From: Gemmatimonadota bacterium
GTDB lineage: Bacteria > Gemmatimonadota > Gemmatimonadetes > Gemmatimonadales > Gemmatimonadaceae
NCBI GenBank assembly: GCA_020161135.1
Contig: JAIUOB010000001.1
Coordinates: 496,001-560,000 of the forward strand
Direction of reading: 5' to 3'
DNA length: 64,000 nucleotides
Shown here: piece after piece, positions 35,277-44,581 of the stretch
Layout: every line of letters starts with the position of its first letter
Position numbering within the stretch: the first letter of the stretch is position 1
Made by a program: the position numbers and the translations under genes
The notes under the pieces: generated by a model
What the model was told of the DNA's origin: nothing
The model's input: the letters and a program-made list of their open reading frames with translations, nothing else
The model's database searches: none

Positions 35277-37151
35277 ATGCAGCCGCTCGCCGGCGCGGGG
35301 CTGCGGCGGCGTCTGCTGCTGACCGTGTTCGCGGCGATGACACCGCCCGTCGCCGTCGCGGTCGCGATCGACCTCCGTCAGCCGTCGCCCACCCAGTTCG
35401 TCCTCTTCGCCGGCGCCCTGCTCGTGGCCGCCGGCATCGTCTTTTGGCGGGGACGCGCCATCGTGCGCCCGCTGCAGGTGCTCGCCGACGACGCGCACGC
35501 GCTTGCCGCCGGCGTGGCGGGGCATCGCTCGACCGTCGTGGCCGACGGCGAGATCGGCGCGCTGGCGCAGGCACTCAACCGCATGGCCGAAACGGTCGAG
35601 CGCCGCAACGCCGCGCTCGCCGACAACGAACGACGCTATCGCTTCCTGTTCGAGTCGAACCCGCTCCCCATGTGGGCCTGGGACGCCGACACGCTCAACG
35701 TGCTGGCGGTGAACGAGGCGGCGATCGACAAGTACGGCTACGAGCGCGAACACTTCCTGTCGCTGCAGATCATCGACCTGCTCGACCCCGAGGAGTTGCC
35801 CCGCTTCAGCGGCGCGCGCCTGCCCTTCTCGGAGTCGCGCCAGAGCGCGGGGACCTGGCTGCACCGCACGCGCGACGGCCGCCGCATCGAAATGGAAGTG
35901 GTCACCACCAGTTCGCGCCGCCTCGGGCGCGCGAGCTGGCTGTCGGTGGGCATCGATGTCACCGCGCGCCGCGAAGCCGAGCGCGCGCTGGCGCGCAGCG
36001 AGGAGCAGCTCCGGCAGTCGCAGAAGATGGAGGCCATCGGCACTTTCGCCGGCGGCATTTCCCACGACTTCAGCAACCTGCTCACCGGCATGCTGGGGTA
36101 CTGCGACCTGCTGCTCGCACAGGTGCCCGAGGACAGCCCCGTGCGCGAGGACATCCAGGAGATTCGCGCGCTCGCCGTGCGCGGCACCGAGCTGTCCCGT
36201 CAGGTGCTGGCGGTGAGCCGGCGTCAGGTGCTGCAGCCGGTCGTCACCGACCCCAACGAGATCGTGCGCGGCCTCGACCGCCTGCTGCGCCGGCTCATCG
36301 GCGAGAACATCGAGCTCAGCACGCGTCTCGACGAGGCGGTCCGCGCCGTGCGCGCTGACGTGTCGCAGCTCGAGCAGGTGCTGCTCAACCTCGCCAGCAA
36401 CGCCCGTGACGCGATGCCGTCGGGCGGGCGCCTCGAGATCGAGACGGCCATCGTGGCCCCCGACGAGCGCCGTCGACACGGCCTCGACTCGGCGCGCACG
36501 TGGATGGCGATCCGCATGCGCGACACCGGCACCGGCATGTCTCCCGAGGTGCTCGAGCACATCTTCGAGCCCTTCTTCACCACCAAGGAGCGCGGCAAGG
36601 GCACGGGGCTCGGCCTCGCGCTCGCGTACGGCATGATCGAGCAGTCGGGTGGTGAGATTCGCGTCGACTCGGTCCTGGGCGGCGGCACCACCGTGCACAT
36701 CTTCCTGCCGCACCTGCAGGAGGCGGTCGCGCGCGCCGTCACCCCCGACCTCCCGGTCACGGCGCTCGCCGGACGCGAAACCATCCTGCTCACCGAAGAC
36801 GAAGACGCGGTGCGCACCGTGGCCATGGCCACACTCGAGCGACGCGGGTATCGCGTGCTCGCCGCTCCCGACGGCGAGACGGCCATCGCCATCTCGAAGG
36901 CCTTCGTCGGCCAGATCGACCTGCTGCTGACCGATGTGGTGATGCCCGGCATCAACGGGCGCGAACTCGCCGAACGCCTCGAGGCGCTGCGCCCCGGCAT
37001 TCGCGTGCTGTTCATGAGCGGCTACACCGACGATGCCATCCTGCTGCAAGGCGTGTCGACCGACGAACGCACGCTGCTCCCCAAGCCGTTCACGTCGGTC
37101 GAACTCGCCCAGCGCGTGCGCAACGCCATCGACGGAGTCCGGGTCGGGTGA
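35277..37151 (+). CDS. Hybrid PAS histidine kinase with receiver domain
   Basis: This 624-residue kinase starts, by my choice, at the ATG at 35277; a frame open upstream overlaps fabI and is Arg-rich. Two close transmembrane segments (about 11-31 and 40-57) have almost no loop between them, so sensing is probably in the membrane or cytosol. A HAMP-like part (58-112) and a PAS domain (about 115-235: YRFLFESNPLPMWAWDADTL) follow. The H-box carries His263 in GTFAGGISHDFSNLLTGML, with Ser where most relatives have Asn. The ATPase domain has NARDAMPSGGRL, MRDTGTGMSP and GTGLGLALAYG. The C-terminal receiver (about 500-620) has LTEDED, Asp in LLTDVVMPG and Lys in Leu-Pro-Lys-Pro-Phe. The next gene overlaps by four bases. 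Confidence 0.92.
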   Translation: MQPLAGAGLRRRLLLTVFAAMTPPVAVAVAIDLRQPSPTQFVLFAGALLVAAGIVFWRGRAIVRPLQVLADDAHALAAGVAGHRSTVVADGEIGALAQALNRMAETVERRNAALADNERRYRFLFESNPLPMWAWDADTLNVLAVNEAAIDKYGYEREHFLSLQIIDLLDPEELPRFSGARLPFSESRQSAGTWLHRTRDGRRIEMEVVTTSSRRLGRASWLSVGIDVTARREAERALARSEEQLRQSQKMEAIGTFAGGISHDFSNLLTGMLGYCDLLLAQVPEDSPVREDIQEIRALAVRGTELSRQVLAVSRRQVLQPVVTDPNEIVRGLDRLLRRLIGENIELSTRLDEAVRAVRADVSQLEQVLLNLASNARDAMPSGGRLEIETAIVAPDERRRHGLDSARTWMAIRMRDTGTGMSPEVLEHIFEPFFTTKERGKGTGLGLALAYGMIEQSGGEIRVDSVLGGGTTVHIFLPHLQEAVARAVTPDLPVTALAGRETILLTEDEDAVRTVAMATLERRGYRVLAAPDGETAIAISKAFVGQIDLLLTDVVMPGINGRELAERLEALRPGIRVLFMSGYTDDAILLQGVSTDERTLLPKPFTSVELAQRVRNAIDGVRVG

Positions 37152-37603
37152 CCTGGATCCTGGTGGTCATGTGGGGGCTGGTGGCGGTGCTCGCGGCGAT
37201 GTTCGTCGGCGGACTCACCGTGCCGGTCACGCGCACGGTGACGCGCACCGTGACGGTGCCTGCCCCGCGCGAAGCGACATGGGCGCTGCTGCGCACGGTG
37301 GACACGACGCCGGCGTGGTGTGCGGCACTGCCGCGCATGGACGTGCGGCGCGAAGTCGCCCCCGCATCACTCGACCTCGTGCTGCTCGACGATACGGGGC
37401 AGCAGACCGGTGCGTGGACGCTGTCGCTGGCCGACGGCGCCGACGGGGCGACGCGCGTGGCGCTCAGTGAATCGGCCACGGTGAAGAACCCGCTGCTGCG
37501 GTTCCTGCGCTCGTTCCGCAACCCGGCGCGGCGTGTCGATGCCTTCCTCATTGCCGCCGCCGCACAGCTTGGCGAGGACGACGCGACGCCGCGCGATGGC
37601 TGA
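37148..37603 (+). CDS. Membrane-anchored SRPBCC-like protein
   Basis: This 151-residue protein has one N-terminal transmembrane helix (WILVVMWGLVAVLAAMFVGG). A soluble domain follows that starts like an SRPBCC/polyketide-cyclase fold (TRTVTVPAPREATWALLRTV), with later strands GAWTLSLADGADGATRVALS and a final helix (FRNPARRVDAFLIAAAAQLG). It lacks identifiable catalytic residues; SRPBCC proteins bind hydrophobic ligands in a helix-grip cavity. The GTG start at 37148 overlaps the preceding kinase stop (GTGA), and its own end overlaps the MFS gene by eight bases, so the three genes form one translationally coupled unit. The functional link is not evident. Confidence 0.78.
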   Translation: MTWILVVMWGLVAVLAAMFVGGLTVPVTRTVTRTVTVPAPREATWALLRTVDTTPAWCAALPRMDVRREVAPASLDLVLLDDTGQQTGAWTLSLADGADGATRVALSESATVKNPLLRFLRSFRNPARRVDAFLIAAAAQLGEDDATPRDG

Positions 37604-38831
37604 CGTCACCGCGCCTCTGGTCAATCCGGCCACCGGCGCGCTCGGCGAGGATACCGCGCCTGATCGTTGGCGCATGCTGGCGCTGCTGGCAGTGGCCGAG
37701 TTGCTGGGGATGAGCGTGTGGTTCGCCGGCAGTGCCGTGGCACCGCAACTGTCCGCGCTGTGGCAGCTCGATCGAACCCAGGTGGGCTGGCTCACCACGG
37801 CCGTGCAGCTTGGCTTCGTGGTCGGGACCGCGTGCAGTGCGCTCCTCAACCTCGCCGACATCGTCCCGGCGCGGCGCCTGTTCACCGTGGCGGCGTTGAC
37901 CGGCGCGGGGTGCAACGCGCTGCTCGCCCTCGCGCCGTCGTTCGAGATCGCGCTCGTCACGCGCGCCCTGTGCGGCGTGTGCATGGCGGGGGTGTATCCG
38001 CCCGCGATGAAGATGGCGGCCACGTGGTTCCGCGCGCGGCGCGGGCTCGCGGTGGGCACCGTGGTGGGCGCACTCACCGTGGGCAAGGCGGGGCCGTATC
38101 TCGCACAGGCGCTACCGCAGGTGAGCGTGCCCGGCGTGGTGCTGGTGACGTCGGCGGCGACGGTGCTCGCGGCGCTGCTCGTCTGGGTGGGCTACACCGA
38201 CGGGCCGTACGCCTTTCCGCCGCGCCCCTTCTCGTGGGGGCTCGTGCACACCGTCGTGCGTGAACGCCGCTGGCGTCTCGCGACTGGCGGCTACCTCGGT
38301 CACATGGCCGAACTGTACAGCTACTGGACGTGGATTCCGGCGTTCCTCCTCGCCAGCGCCGAGGCGCGTGGCGAGGCCACGTCGCATCGCGCGCTCATCG
38401 GGGTGCTGAGCTTCGCGGTCATCGCCGTCGGAGGCGCCGGCTGCCTGTGGGGCGGTCTCGTGGCCGACCGCATCGGTCGGGAGCGGCTGGTCATTCGCGC
38501 CATGGCGCTGAGCGGTGCCTGCGCCGCGCTCATCGGCTTCGCATTTGGCCGTTCGTGGTGGCTGCTCGCGCCGCTCGCGTTGGCGTGGGGCTTCTTCGTG
38601 ATTGCCGACAGCGCGCAGTTCAGCGTGCTGGTGACCGAGAGCGTCCCGCCGCACGCCGTGGGAACGGCGCTCACGATCCAGGTGTCGCTGGGGTTCCTGC
38701 TCACGACGATCACCATTCAGTTGGTGCCGCTGGTGGTCGCTCGCGTCGGCTGGGGGTGGGGGTTCGCGATGCTGAGTGTCGGGCCGATGCTCGGGATTGG
38801 GGCGATCCGGCGGTTGATGCGGGGGGCGTGA
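37596..38831 (+). CDS. MFS transporter
   Basis: The 411-residue inner-membrane protein has about 12 transmembrane segments. The family loop motif between segments 2 and 3 is weak, but a basic loop in the second half (WGGLVADRIGRERLVIRAMA) matches the repeated Asp-Arg-x-Gly-Arg motif A. The first segment reads LLAVAELLGMSVWFAGSAVA. Other segments show the typical Gly-rich packing (GVCMAGVYPPAMKMAATWF, GLAVGTVVGALTVGKAGPYL). The overall pattern resembles nitrate/nitrite-like or drug-type carriers, but no substrate motif is decisive. The ATG at 37596 overlaps the SRPBCC gene end by eight bases. It is the last gene of the run and is followed by a CTCCCTGC-type repeat. Confidence 0.9.
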   Translation: MADVTAPLVNPATGALGEDTAPDRWRMLALLAVAELLGMSVWFAGSAVAPQLSALWQLDRTQVGWLTTAVQLGFVVGTACSALLNLADIVPARRLFTVAALTGAGCNALLALAPSFEIALVTRALCGVCMAGVYPPAMKMAATWFRARRGLAVGTVVGALTVGKAGPYLAQALPQVSVPGVVLVTSAATVLAALLVWVGYTDGPYAFPPRPFSWGLVHTVVRERRWRLATGGYLGHMAELYSYWTWIPAFLLASAEARGEATSHRALIGVLSFAVIAVGGAGCLWGGLVADRIGRERLVIRAMALSGACAALIGFAFGRSWWLLAPLALAWGFFVIADSAQFSVLVTESVPPHAVGTALTIQVSLGFLLTTITIQLVPLVVARVGWGWGFAMLSVGPMLGIGAIRRLMRGA

Positions 38832-38840
38832 CGCGGCGCA

Positions 38841-38944
38841 CGGCAGGGAGCAGGGGGCAGGAGGAAGGGTTATGGCGGCAGGACTGCGCGCGGCGCGTCC
38901 ATACTCCACCCTCATGCCTTCATCCTGCGTCCTGCCTCCTGCGG
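38841..38944. repeat. Inverted GCAGGAGG / CCTCCTGC repeat
   Basis: A purine-rich stretch with CAGGGAGCAGG and GGCAGGAGG (38841-38867) is mirrored by ATCCTGCGTCCTGCCTCCTGC at 38922-38944. The two can pair with gaps to make a long imperfect hairpin between convergent genes (stops at 38831 and 38974). The wording matches the repeats at 18211 and 56539. Confidence 0.55.
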
Positions 38945-38973
38945 TTCACCTGTTCATCCGCCCACGCTCACCC

Positions 38974-40125
38974 TCACCAATTGAGCACCGGCAGCACCCG
39001 CCGCCCCGCCGGGTTGTTCCGCACGATGTTGATGAGCCCGAGCTGCAGCCCGTTGAGCGACCGCGCGTAGTTCACCACGCCGATCGACAGGCCGCGCTGG
39101 TGCCCGCGGATGTCGTTGAACGCGCTCACCGCCACGCCGCGCAGTTCGCCATCGCCGCGGTAGCGCTCACGATCACGATCGCGCTCACGGTCACGCCGAT
39201 CGTCGTCGCGGCGGTTCCGGCCGCGGTCGCGATCCCGTCCGCGTCGGTCGTCGCTCCGGTCGTTGCCATCCACCACGCGCACGCTGTAGCCGGCCACGAA
39301 GGCGCCGCGCAGGCGCGCACCGCCAATGCCGGCGCCACCGATGGCGATGCCGCGAAGCTCTGGGGCGCCGACGCCGATGCCGGCGATGGCGAGACCGCGG
39401 AGCGCGCCGCCCGCGCCGGTGCCGATGCCGCTGATGGCGATGCCGGTGAAGTCGCCGCCCACGCCGGCGCCGACGCCGCTGATGGCCACGCCACGGAAGT
39501 TGCCACCGCCACCGGCACCCACACCGGCAATCGCCACCCCGTCGAAGTCGCCGCCAAGCCCGGCGCCGATGCCGGCGATCATGACGCCGCGCCCGCCGTC
39601 GCCGGCCGCCGCACCGATGCCGGCGATCGTGATGCCATCGAGACGCCCGCCGGTGCCGGCGCCGATGCCGGCGATGGTGAGACCGCGCAGCGAGCCGCCG
39701 CTGCCGAAGCCAATGCCGGCCACGTTGATGCCGACCACATCGCCACCGGCGCCCGCGCCGATCGCGGCGAGGGTGATGCCGCGAAGCGATTCGTCGGCGC
39801 CGATGCCCCCGCCCACCGCGAGCCCCGTGATGCTGCGTCCGCCGGTGAGCGGCGCGCCGATGGCGAGGCCGCGGATGTCACCGCCGCCGCGCCGCGTGGG
39901 GTTCCAGAGGGTGAGGTTGACGCCGTTGGCCTCGTCCAGGCGCGTGTCGCGGGCGTTGATGCGGAGCCCGGTCCAGCGACGGGAGTCGCCGATGGAGACG
40001 CCGACATCGCTGACGCCGAGGTCGAGCGAGCGCGCCTGCGCGTGGAGCGCACCGGACGCGAGCGAACCGGCCGCGAGGAGGGCGCCCGCGAGCGGCGCCA
40101 CACGGCGAAAGGAAGGACGAAGCAT
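38974..40125 (-). CDS. Glycine-rich surface repeat protein
   Basis: This is a 383-residue exported protein with a signal peptide (VAPLAGALLAAGSLASGALH, then Ala-Gln). Residues about 85-270 consist of about nine tandem repeats of roughly 20-23 residues with the form Gly-(Leu/Val)-x-Ile-Ala-Gly-Ile-Gly-Ala-Gly-x-Gly-Gly-x-(Leu/Phe)-x-Gly. These are followed by a highly charged Arg/Asp linker (about 280-325) and a last segment with GLSIGVVNYARSLNGLQLGL, then Ile-Asn-Ile-Val-Arg-Asn-Asn-Pro-Ala-Gly. That final pattern resembles the LA_2272 type surface repeat. The repeat period suggests a regular beta-solenoid or a stacked beta-sheet at the surface. No function can be assigned. A perfect 29-bp inverted repeat lies 31 bases upstream of the start. 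Confidence 0.8.
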   Translation of the reverse strand: MLRPSFRRVAPLAGALLAAGSLASGALHAQARSLDLGVSDVGVSIGDSRRWTGLRINARDTRLDEANGVNLTLWNPTRRGGGDIRGLAIGAPLTGGRSITGLAVGGGIGADESLRGITLAAIGAGAGGDVVGINVAGIGFGSGGSLRGLTIAGIGAGTGGRLDGITIAGIGAAAGDGGRGVMIAGIGAGLGGDFDGVAIAGVGAGGGGNFRGVAISGVGAGVGGDFTGIAISGIGTGAGGALRGLAIAGIGVGAPELRGIAIGGAGIGGARLRGAFVAGYSVRVVDGNDRSDDRRGRDRDRGRNRRDDDRRDRERDRDRERYRGDGELRGVAVSAFNDIRGHQRGLSIGVVNYARSLNGLQLGLINIVRNNPAGRRVLPVLNW

Positions 40126-40156
40126 GCGAATGCCGGAGGAGACGGGTGGAAACGCC

Positions 40157-40216
40157 AGGGGGAGCGCCGGATTGGGGTCAGAACAACTGTTCTGACCCCA
40201 ATCCGGCGCTCCCCCT
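40157..40216. repeat. Perfect inverted repeat, 29-bp arms
   Basis: Bases 40157-40185 are the exact reverse complement of 40188-40216, with a two-base centre (AC). The inner part reads GGGGTCAGAACA, a member of the 12-bp repeat family, and the outer part GGGGGAGCGCCGG is not shared with the other copies. It sits between two leftward genes: 54 bases after the BNR-repeat gene stop (40271) and 31 bases before the repeat-protein start (40125). It may act as a terminator, although no U-tract follows. Confidence 0.85.
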
Positions 40217-40270
40217 TTGGACGGACGCTGCCGTGCAGAAGGTTTCAGTCGGCAGTACCGCCGCGCGCGA

Positions 40271-43200
40271 TCAGCCGCGCGGCGCGTCGGCCGCCTTCAC
40301 CTCGATGGGCGGCACGCCGTGCGCCTTGCGAATGGCATCGATGGCCGGCAGGAGCTCCTTGTACAGCCGCCGCAGCTCCACGAGGTACCCCTCGAGCTCC
40401 TTGGTGAGGAGGTCGAACACCTGCTGCGACTGCTTCGTCGGGCGCGCCTCGGTGCTCCCCACCACGCCGGCCAACGCAGCGATCTGGTTGTTCACCTTGA
40501 TGGGGTAGTTGAGCGGATCCTGCCCGCTCTGGTTCTTCACCTGATAGATGTTGGCTTCCTGGGCACTGATCTTCGTGTCGAGCTCCTGCACGAGCTGGGC
40601 GTACCGCGCCGAGTCGCTCCCCACCTTCGTGCGGGCCGCAACGGCCTGCCCGCGCACGTTGCGCACCGTGCGCACGGCGTCGTTGGCGTCGGTGGTGCGG
40701 TCGCGGATCTGCATGAGCAGCTTGTACTGCGCGACCAGGTCGACCGGCGTGGCGCTGCTGCGCGGGTCCTTCTTCACCAGCAGTGTGGCCTCGCCCGACG
40801 GCGCGCCGTCCACCAGCAGGCGCACCTTATACGTACCCGGCAGGATGAGCGGCCCGTTGGTGACGCCGGCCCACATGATCATGCCGGGGAACGTGGTCGC
40901 GTCGCTTTCGCGCAGGTTCCACGAGAACGTGTTCATGCCCACGTTGGCCGTGGGCGGGCGGTCGGCCGCCACCGCGCGCCGGCCGCCGGCGCTCGGCCCG
41001 GTGCCTTGCCCCGCAGTGTCGTTCGAGAAGCTGCGGATCGTGCGCCCCGTCGAATCGCGGAACTCGATGGCCACACGCGACGCCTTGTCCTTGAGCCAGT
41101 AGGAGATGATGGCGCCGTTGGGCGGGTTGGCGCCCACCGGCGACGAGGACCCGCCGATCTGGAAGCCGCCCCCCCAGTTGATGCGATACGACGGGCGCGG
41201 CGTGAAGAGATGCGCACGGCTCGCGAGCACGTTCGCGCTCATTTGCCGCAGCACGCCGATGTCGTCGATGACGTAGAACGACCGGCCGTGCGTGGCGGCG
41301 ATGAGGTCGCCCTCCTTGATGGCGAGGTCGTGCACCGGCACGATCGGCATGTTGCGCTGGAGCGAGAACCAGGTCGCGCCGTCGTCGAGCGAGGCCCACA
41401 TGCCGCGCTCGGTGCCCGCGAACAGGAGCCCCGGACGCACGTCGTCCTCCCGGATGACGCGGGTGAACTCGGTACGCGCGATCCCGTTGTCGATGCGCGT
41501 CCACGTACGGCCGTAGTCGGTCGTGCGGAACAGGTACGGCTGGTTGTCGTCCATCTGGAAGCGGTTCGCCGCGACATACGCCGTGCCGGCGTTGAAGTGC
41601 GACGCCTCGATGATGGAGATGCGAGCCCACTCACGCTCCTTGAGCAGCGGTGGCGTCACGTTGGTCCACGTCGCGCCGCCGTTGCGCGTCACGTGCACCA
41701 GCCCATCATCCGTGCCCGCCCAGATGGTGCCCTTCGCCACGGGACTCTCGGCGATCGCGAACACTGTGCCGTAGTACTCGACGCTCGTCTGGTCCTTCGT
41801 GATCGGGCCGCCGCTCGGTCCCAGCGTGCGCGGGTCGTTGCGCGATAGGTCGGGGGAGATGGCGGTGTAGCTGTCCCCCTCGTTGGTGGTCTTGAAGAGC
41901 ACACTCGAGCCCACGTACACCGTCTTCGGGTCGTGCGGGCTCACGACGATCGGGAACGTCCACTGCATGCGGTACTTCGCGTCCTTCGCGTCATGCCCCA
42001 TGGGGTTGAGGGGCCACGGATTGACGTCGCGCGTCATGCCCGTGCGCATGTCCTTGCGCGTGAGGTAGCCGCCGTAGCTGCCGGCGAAGACGATGTCCGG
42101 GTCATTCGGCAGCGCGGCGATGAATCCCGACTCGCCGCCGCCCGCATCCTTCCACATGTCGATGGTGATGCCACCCGGCGCACGGGACGGGCCGCACAGC
42201 GTGCTGTTGTCCTGCTGCGCACCGCAGATCTGGTACGGGAAGTGATTCGTCGTCGTGACGTGGTAGAACTGCGCGGTGGCGTAGTCCTGCGCCGTCCACG
42301 TGCGGCCCGCGTCGGTGCTCACGCTCGCGCCGCCGTCGTCGCCCTCGATCATGCGGTTGGCATCGTCGGGGGCGATCCACAGGTCGTGCGAATCGCTGTG
42401 CGGCGGGTTGAGGTTGCTCCACGTCTTGCCGCCGTCCTTCGACACCTGGAACTGCACGTTGCTGGCGTACACGACGTCGGCGTTCTTCGGGTCGGCGTAG
42501 ATCTTCGTGTAGTACCACGCCCGCTGCCGCAGCTTGCGCTCGTCGTTCACGCGCTGCCACGTCGCGCCGGCGTCGTCGCTGCGGTACACGCCGCCTTCAT
42601 CGGCCTCGATGAGCGCGTAGACGCGCCGCGGGTTCGCGCCGCTCACACTGATGCCGATGTTGCCCCACAGCCCCTTCGGCAGGCCGGAGTTGCGCGTGAT
42701 CTCGGTCCACGTGTCGCCGCCGTCCGTGCTCTTGAACATCCCGGAGCCCTTGCCGCCCGAGACGAGCATCCAGGGCGTGCGATGCGCCTGCCAGAAGCCG
42801 GCGTAGAGCACGTTCGGGTTGGTCGGGTCCATCGCGAGGTCGGCGGCCCCGGTGGAGTCGTCGCGAAAGAGGACCTTCTGCCACGACTTCCCGCCGTCCT
42901 TGCTGCGGAAGATGCCGCGCTCGGCGTTGGGGCCCCACACGTGCCCCTGCGCCGCCACGTACACGAGGTCGGGGTTGGTCGGGTGCACGCGCACCTTAGC
43001 GATCTGGCGCGTGTCGTTGAGGCCGATGTTCGTCCACGTGCGGCCGCCATCGGTGGTCTTCCACATGCCATCGCCGTGCGACACGTTGCCGCGAATGGCG
43101 AACTCACCGCCGCCCACGTACACCACGTCGGGATTGCTCGGCGCCACCGCCACCGCGCCCACCGTCCCGCCGAAGGCCTTGTCGGTCATCGGCATCCAGG

Positions 43201-43492
43201 TGTCGCCGCCGTCGGTGGTCTTGAACACGCCGGCACCGGTGGTGCCCATCCAGTACTCCTTCGGGCGCGCCGCGGAGCCGGCCACGGCCACCGAGCGACC
43301 CCCGCGATAGGGGCCGATTTCGCGCCAGCGAATGGACGACAGGGCGGCGGTGTCGAACCCGGCGGCCATGGGCCCGGGGGCGGCAGGGCGTGGCGCCGGT
43401 CGCACCGCCACGCGGGGCGGCGTCTGCGCCAGCAGGAGCGCCGGGAGGAGGGTGCCCGCGGCAATCGCGGCACGAGACAGGCGGGAGGACAT
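40271..43492 (-). CDS. Sortilin/BNR-repeat secreted protein (VPS10-like propeller)
   Basis: This is a 1,073-residue exported protein. The ATG at 43492 is preceded by a GAGG box and begins a signal peptide (MSSRLSRAAIAAGTLLPALL). The N-terminal two thirds form one or two large beta-propellers made of repeated BNR/Asp-box units: Thr-Thr-Asp-Gly-Gly-Asp-Thr-Trp, Ser-Lys-Asp-Gly-Gly-Lys-Ser-Trp, and Ser-Thr-Asp-Ala-Gly-Arg-Thr-Trp among others. The last third (from about residue 790) includes an FlgD-like sandwich region (ASRVAIEFRDSTGRTIRSFS, then LPGTYKVRLLVDG) and a helical C-terminus. Proteins of this architecture are often labelled glycosyl hydrolase, but I see no catalytic acid and the function is unknown. 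The gene stands alone. Confidence 0.87.
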   Translation of the reverse strand: MSSRLSRAAIAAGTLLPALLLAQTPPRVAVRPAPRPAAPGPMAAGFDTAALSSIRWREIGPYRGGRSVAVAGSAARPKEYWMGTTGAGVFKTTDGGDTWMPMTDKAFGGTVGAVAVAPSNPDVVYVGGGEFAIRGNVSHGDGMWKTTDGGRTWTNIGLNDTRQIAKVRVHPTNPDLVYVAAQGHVWGPNAERGIFRSKDGGKSWQKVLFRDDSTGAADLAMDPTNPNVLYAGFWQAHRTPWMLVSGGKGSGMFKSTDGGDTWTEITRNSGLPKGLWGNIGISVSGANPRRVYALIEADEGGVYRSDDAGATWQRVNDERKLRQRAWYYTKIYADPKNADVVYASNVQFQVSKDGGKTWSNLNPPHSDSHDLWIAPDDANRMIEGDDGGASVSTDAGRTWTAQDYATAQFYHVTTTNHFPYQICGAQQDNSTLCGPSRAPGGITIDMWKDAGGGESGFIAALPNDPDIVFAGSYGGYLTRKDMRTGMTRDVNPWPLNPMGHDAKDAKYRMQWTFPIVVSPHDPKTVYVGSSVLFKTTNEGDSYTAISPDLSRNDPRTLGPSGGPITKDQTSVEYYGTVFAIAESPVAKGTIWAGTDDGLVHVTRNGGATWTNVTPPLLKEREWARISIIEASHFNAGTAYVAANRFQMDDNQPYLFRTTDYGRTWTRIDNGIARTEFTRVIREDDVRPGLLFAGTERGMWASLDDGATWFSLQRNMPIVPVHDLAIKEGDLIAATHGRSFYVIDDIGVLRQMSANVLASRAHLFTPRPSYRINWGGGFQIGGSSSPVGANPPNGAIISYWLKDKASRVAIEFRDSTGRTIRSFSNDTAGQGTGPSAGGRRAVAADRPPTANVGMNTFSWNLRESDATTFPGMIMWAGVTNGPLILPGTYKVRLLVDGAPSGEATLLVKKDPRSSATPVDLVAQYKLLMQIRDRTTDANDAVRTVRNVRGQAVAARTKVGSDSARYAQLVQELDTKISAQEANIYQVKNQSGQDPLNYPIKVNNQIAALAGVVGSTEARPTKQSQQVFDLLTKELEGYLVELRRLYKELLPAIDAIRKAHGVPPIEVKAADAPRG

Positions 43493-43627
43493 GCGGGACC
43501 TCGACGTCGGGTGAATGGCAGTGGGAGCCCCGACATATGGAAGGGGGCGCGCGGGGTTGGCAAGCGGGGTTCCGCCCCGGTCCCTGACGGGATGAAACCG
43601 GCCGGAAGGCGTTGCGTACGGTGCTAC

Positions 43628-43645
43628 CGAAGTGATATCACTTCG
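43628..43645. promoter_or_regulatory. Perfect 18-bp palindrome upstream of the SPFH gene
   Basis: CGAAGTGATATCACTTCG is fully symmetrical and lies 27 bases before the SPFH start codon. Its size and position fit an operator for a dimeric regulator overlapping the promoter. The ribbon-helix-helix protein encoded just downstream is one candidate binder. Confidence 0.6.
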
Positions 43646-43672
43646 ATTCCACCGCAACCAGAGACCCCCTCC

Positions 43673-44542
43673 ATGCTTCGCGAACAGACCGTCAAGCCCG
43701 CCGCCGGCATCCCGGCCCTGCTCCTGTACCTGGCCGTCGGCGTCGGCGGCTTCGTCGGCTTCTTCTTCGGCATGCAGTCGCACAACGGCTGGCTCGCCGG
43801 CCCGTCGCTGCTCGTCGGCACCGTGGCGCTGCTGGCGCTCACCGGCCTCTTCACGGTGGCCCCCAACGAAGGCAAGGTCCTCACGCTCTTCGGCACCTAC
43901 AAGGGCACGGTGCGCGAGTCGGGACTGTGGTGGACCAACCCCTTCATGACCAAGAAGGGCGTGTCACTGCGCGTGCGGAACTTCGAGACCAACAAGCTCA
44001 AGGTGAACGACGCGCGATCGAATCCGGTGGAGATCGGGGCCATCGTGGTCTGGCGGGTCACGGACACGGCCGAGGCGATCTTCGAGGTGAACGACTACGT
44101 GCAGTACGTCGCCGTGCAGAGTGAGGCGGCGTTGCGGGCGCTCGCGGTCGCGCATCCGTACGACGCGCATGGCAGCGAGGACATCGCGCTGTCGACGCAC
44201 CAGGAAGAGGTGAACAAGGGGTTGCTGCAGGCGCTCGTCGATCGGCTGGCCAAGGCCGGCGTGGAGGTCATCGAGGCGCGCATCAGTCACCTCGCGTATG
44301 CCGCCGAGATCGCGGCCGCGATGCTGCAGCGGCAGCAGGCCAGTGCGATCGTCGCGGCGCGGCAGACGATCGTCGAGGGCGCGGTGGGCATGGTCGAGCT
44401 GGCGCTCGCCTCGCTCAAGGCGCGTGACATCGTCGACCTCGATGGCGAGCGCAAGGCGGCGATGGTGAGCAACCTGCTGGTCGTGCTCTGCTCCGAGCGC
44501 TCGACGCAGCCGGTGGTGAACACGGGCTCGCTCTACACCTGA
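43673..44542 (+). CDS. SPFH-domain membrane protein
   Basis: This is a 289-residue inner-membrane protein. Two N-terminal transmembrane helices ([19 protein letters not shown] and [20 protein letters not shown]) precede an SPFH (stomatin/prohibitin/flotillin) domain: [20 protein letters not shown], then [20 protein letters not shown] and [21 protein letters not shown] helical C-terminus ([20 protein letters not shown] and [20 protein letters not shown]) would oligomerise. Such proteins build ring or cage scaffolds in membranes and often work with proteases or in stress responses. The start follows an 18-bp palindrome, and a ribbon-helix-helix gene follows after 39 bases, a pairing that recurs in other bacteria. 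Confidence 0.93.
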   Translation: MLREQTVKPAAGIPALLLYLAVGVGGFVGFFFGMQSHNGWLAGPSLLVGTVALLALTGLFTVAPNEGKVLTLFGTYKGTVRESGLWWTNPFMTKKGVSLRVRNFETNKLKVNDARSNPVEIGAIVVWRVTDTAEAIFEVNDYVQYVAVQSEAALRALAVAHPYDAHGSEDIALSTHQEEVNKGLLQALVDRLAKAGVEVIEARISHLAYAAEIAAAMLQRQQASAIVAARQTIVEGAVGMVELALASLKARDIVDLDGERKAAMVSNLLVVLCSERSTQPVVNTGSLYT

Positions 44543-44581
44543 CCGCGCGCAGTCGTCCGACGCCCGTGTACGAGGTGACGC

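Noticed and set aside
38832..38973. Small gene in the gap after the MFS transporter
   Set aside because: The short frames are encoded by the CTCCCTGC-type repeat and have repetitive Pro/Ser content.
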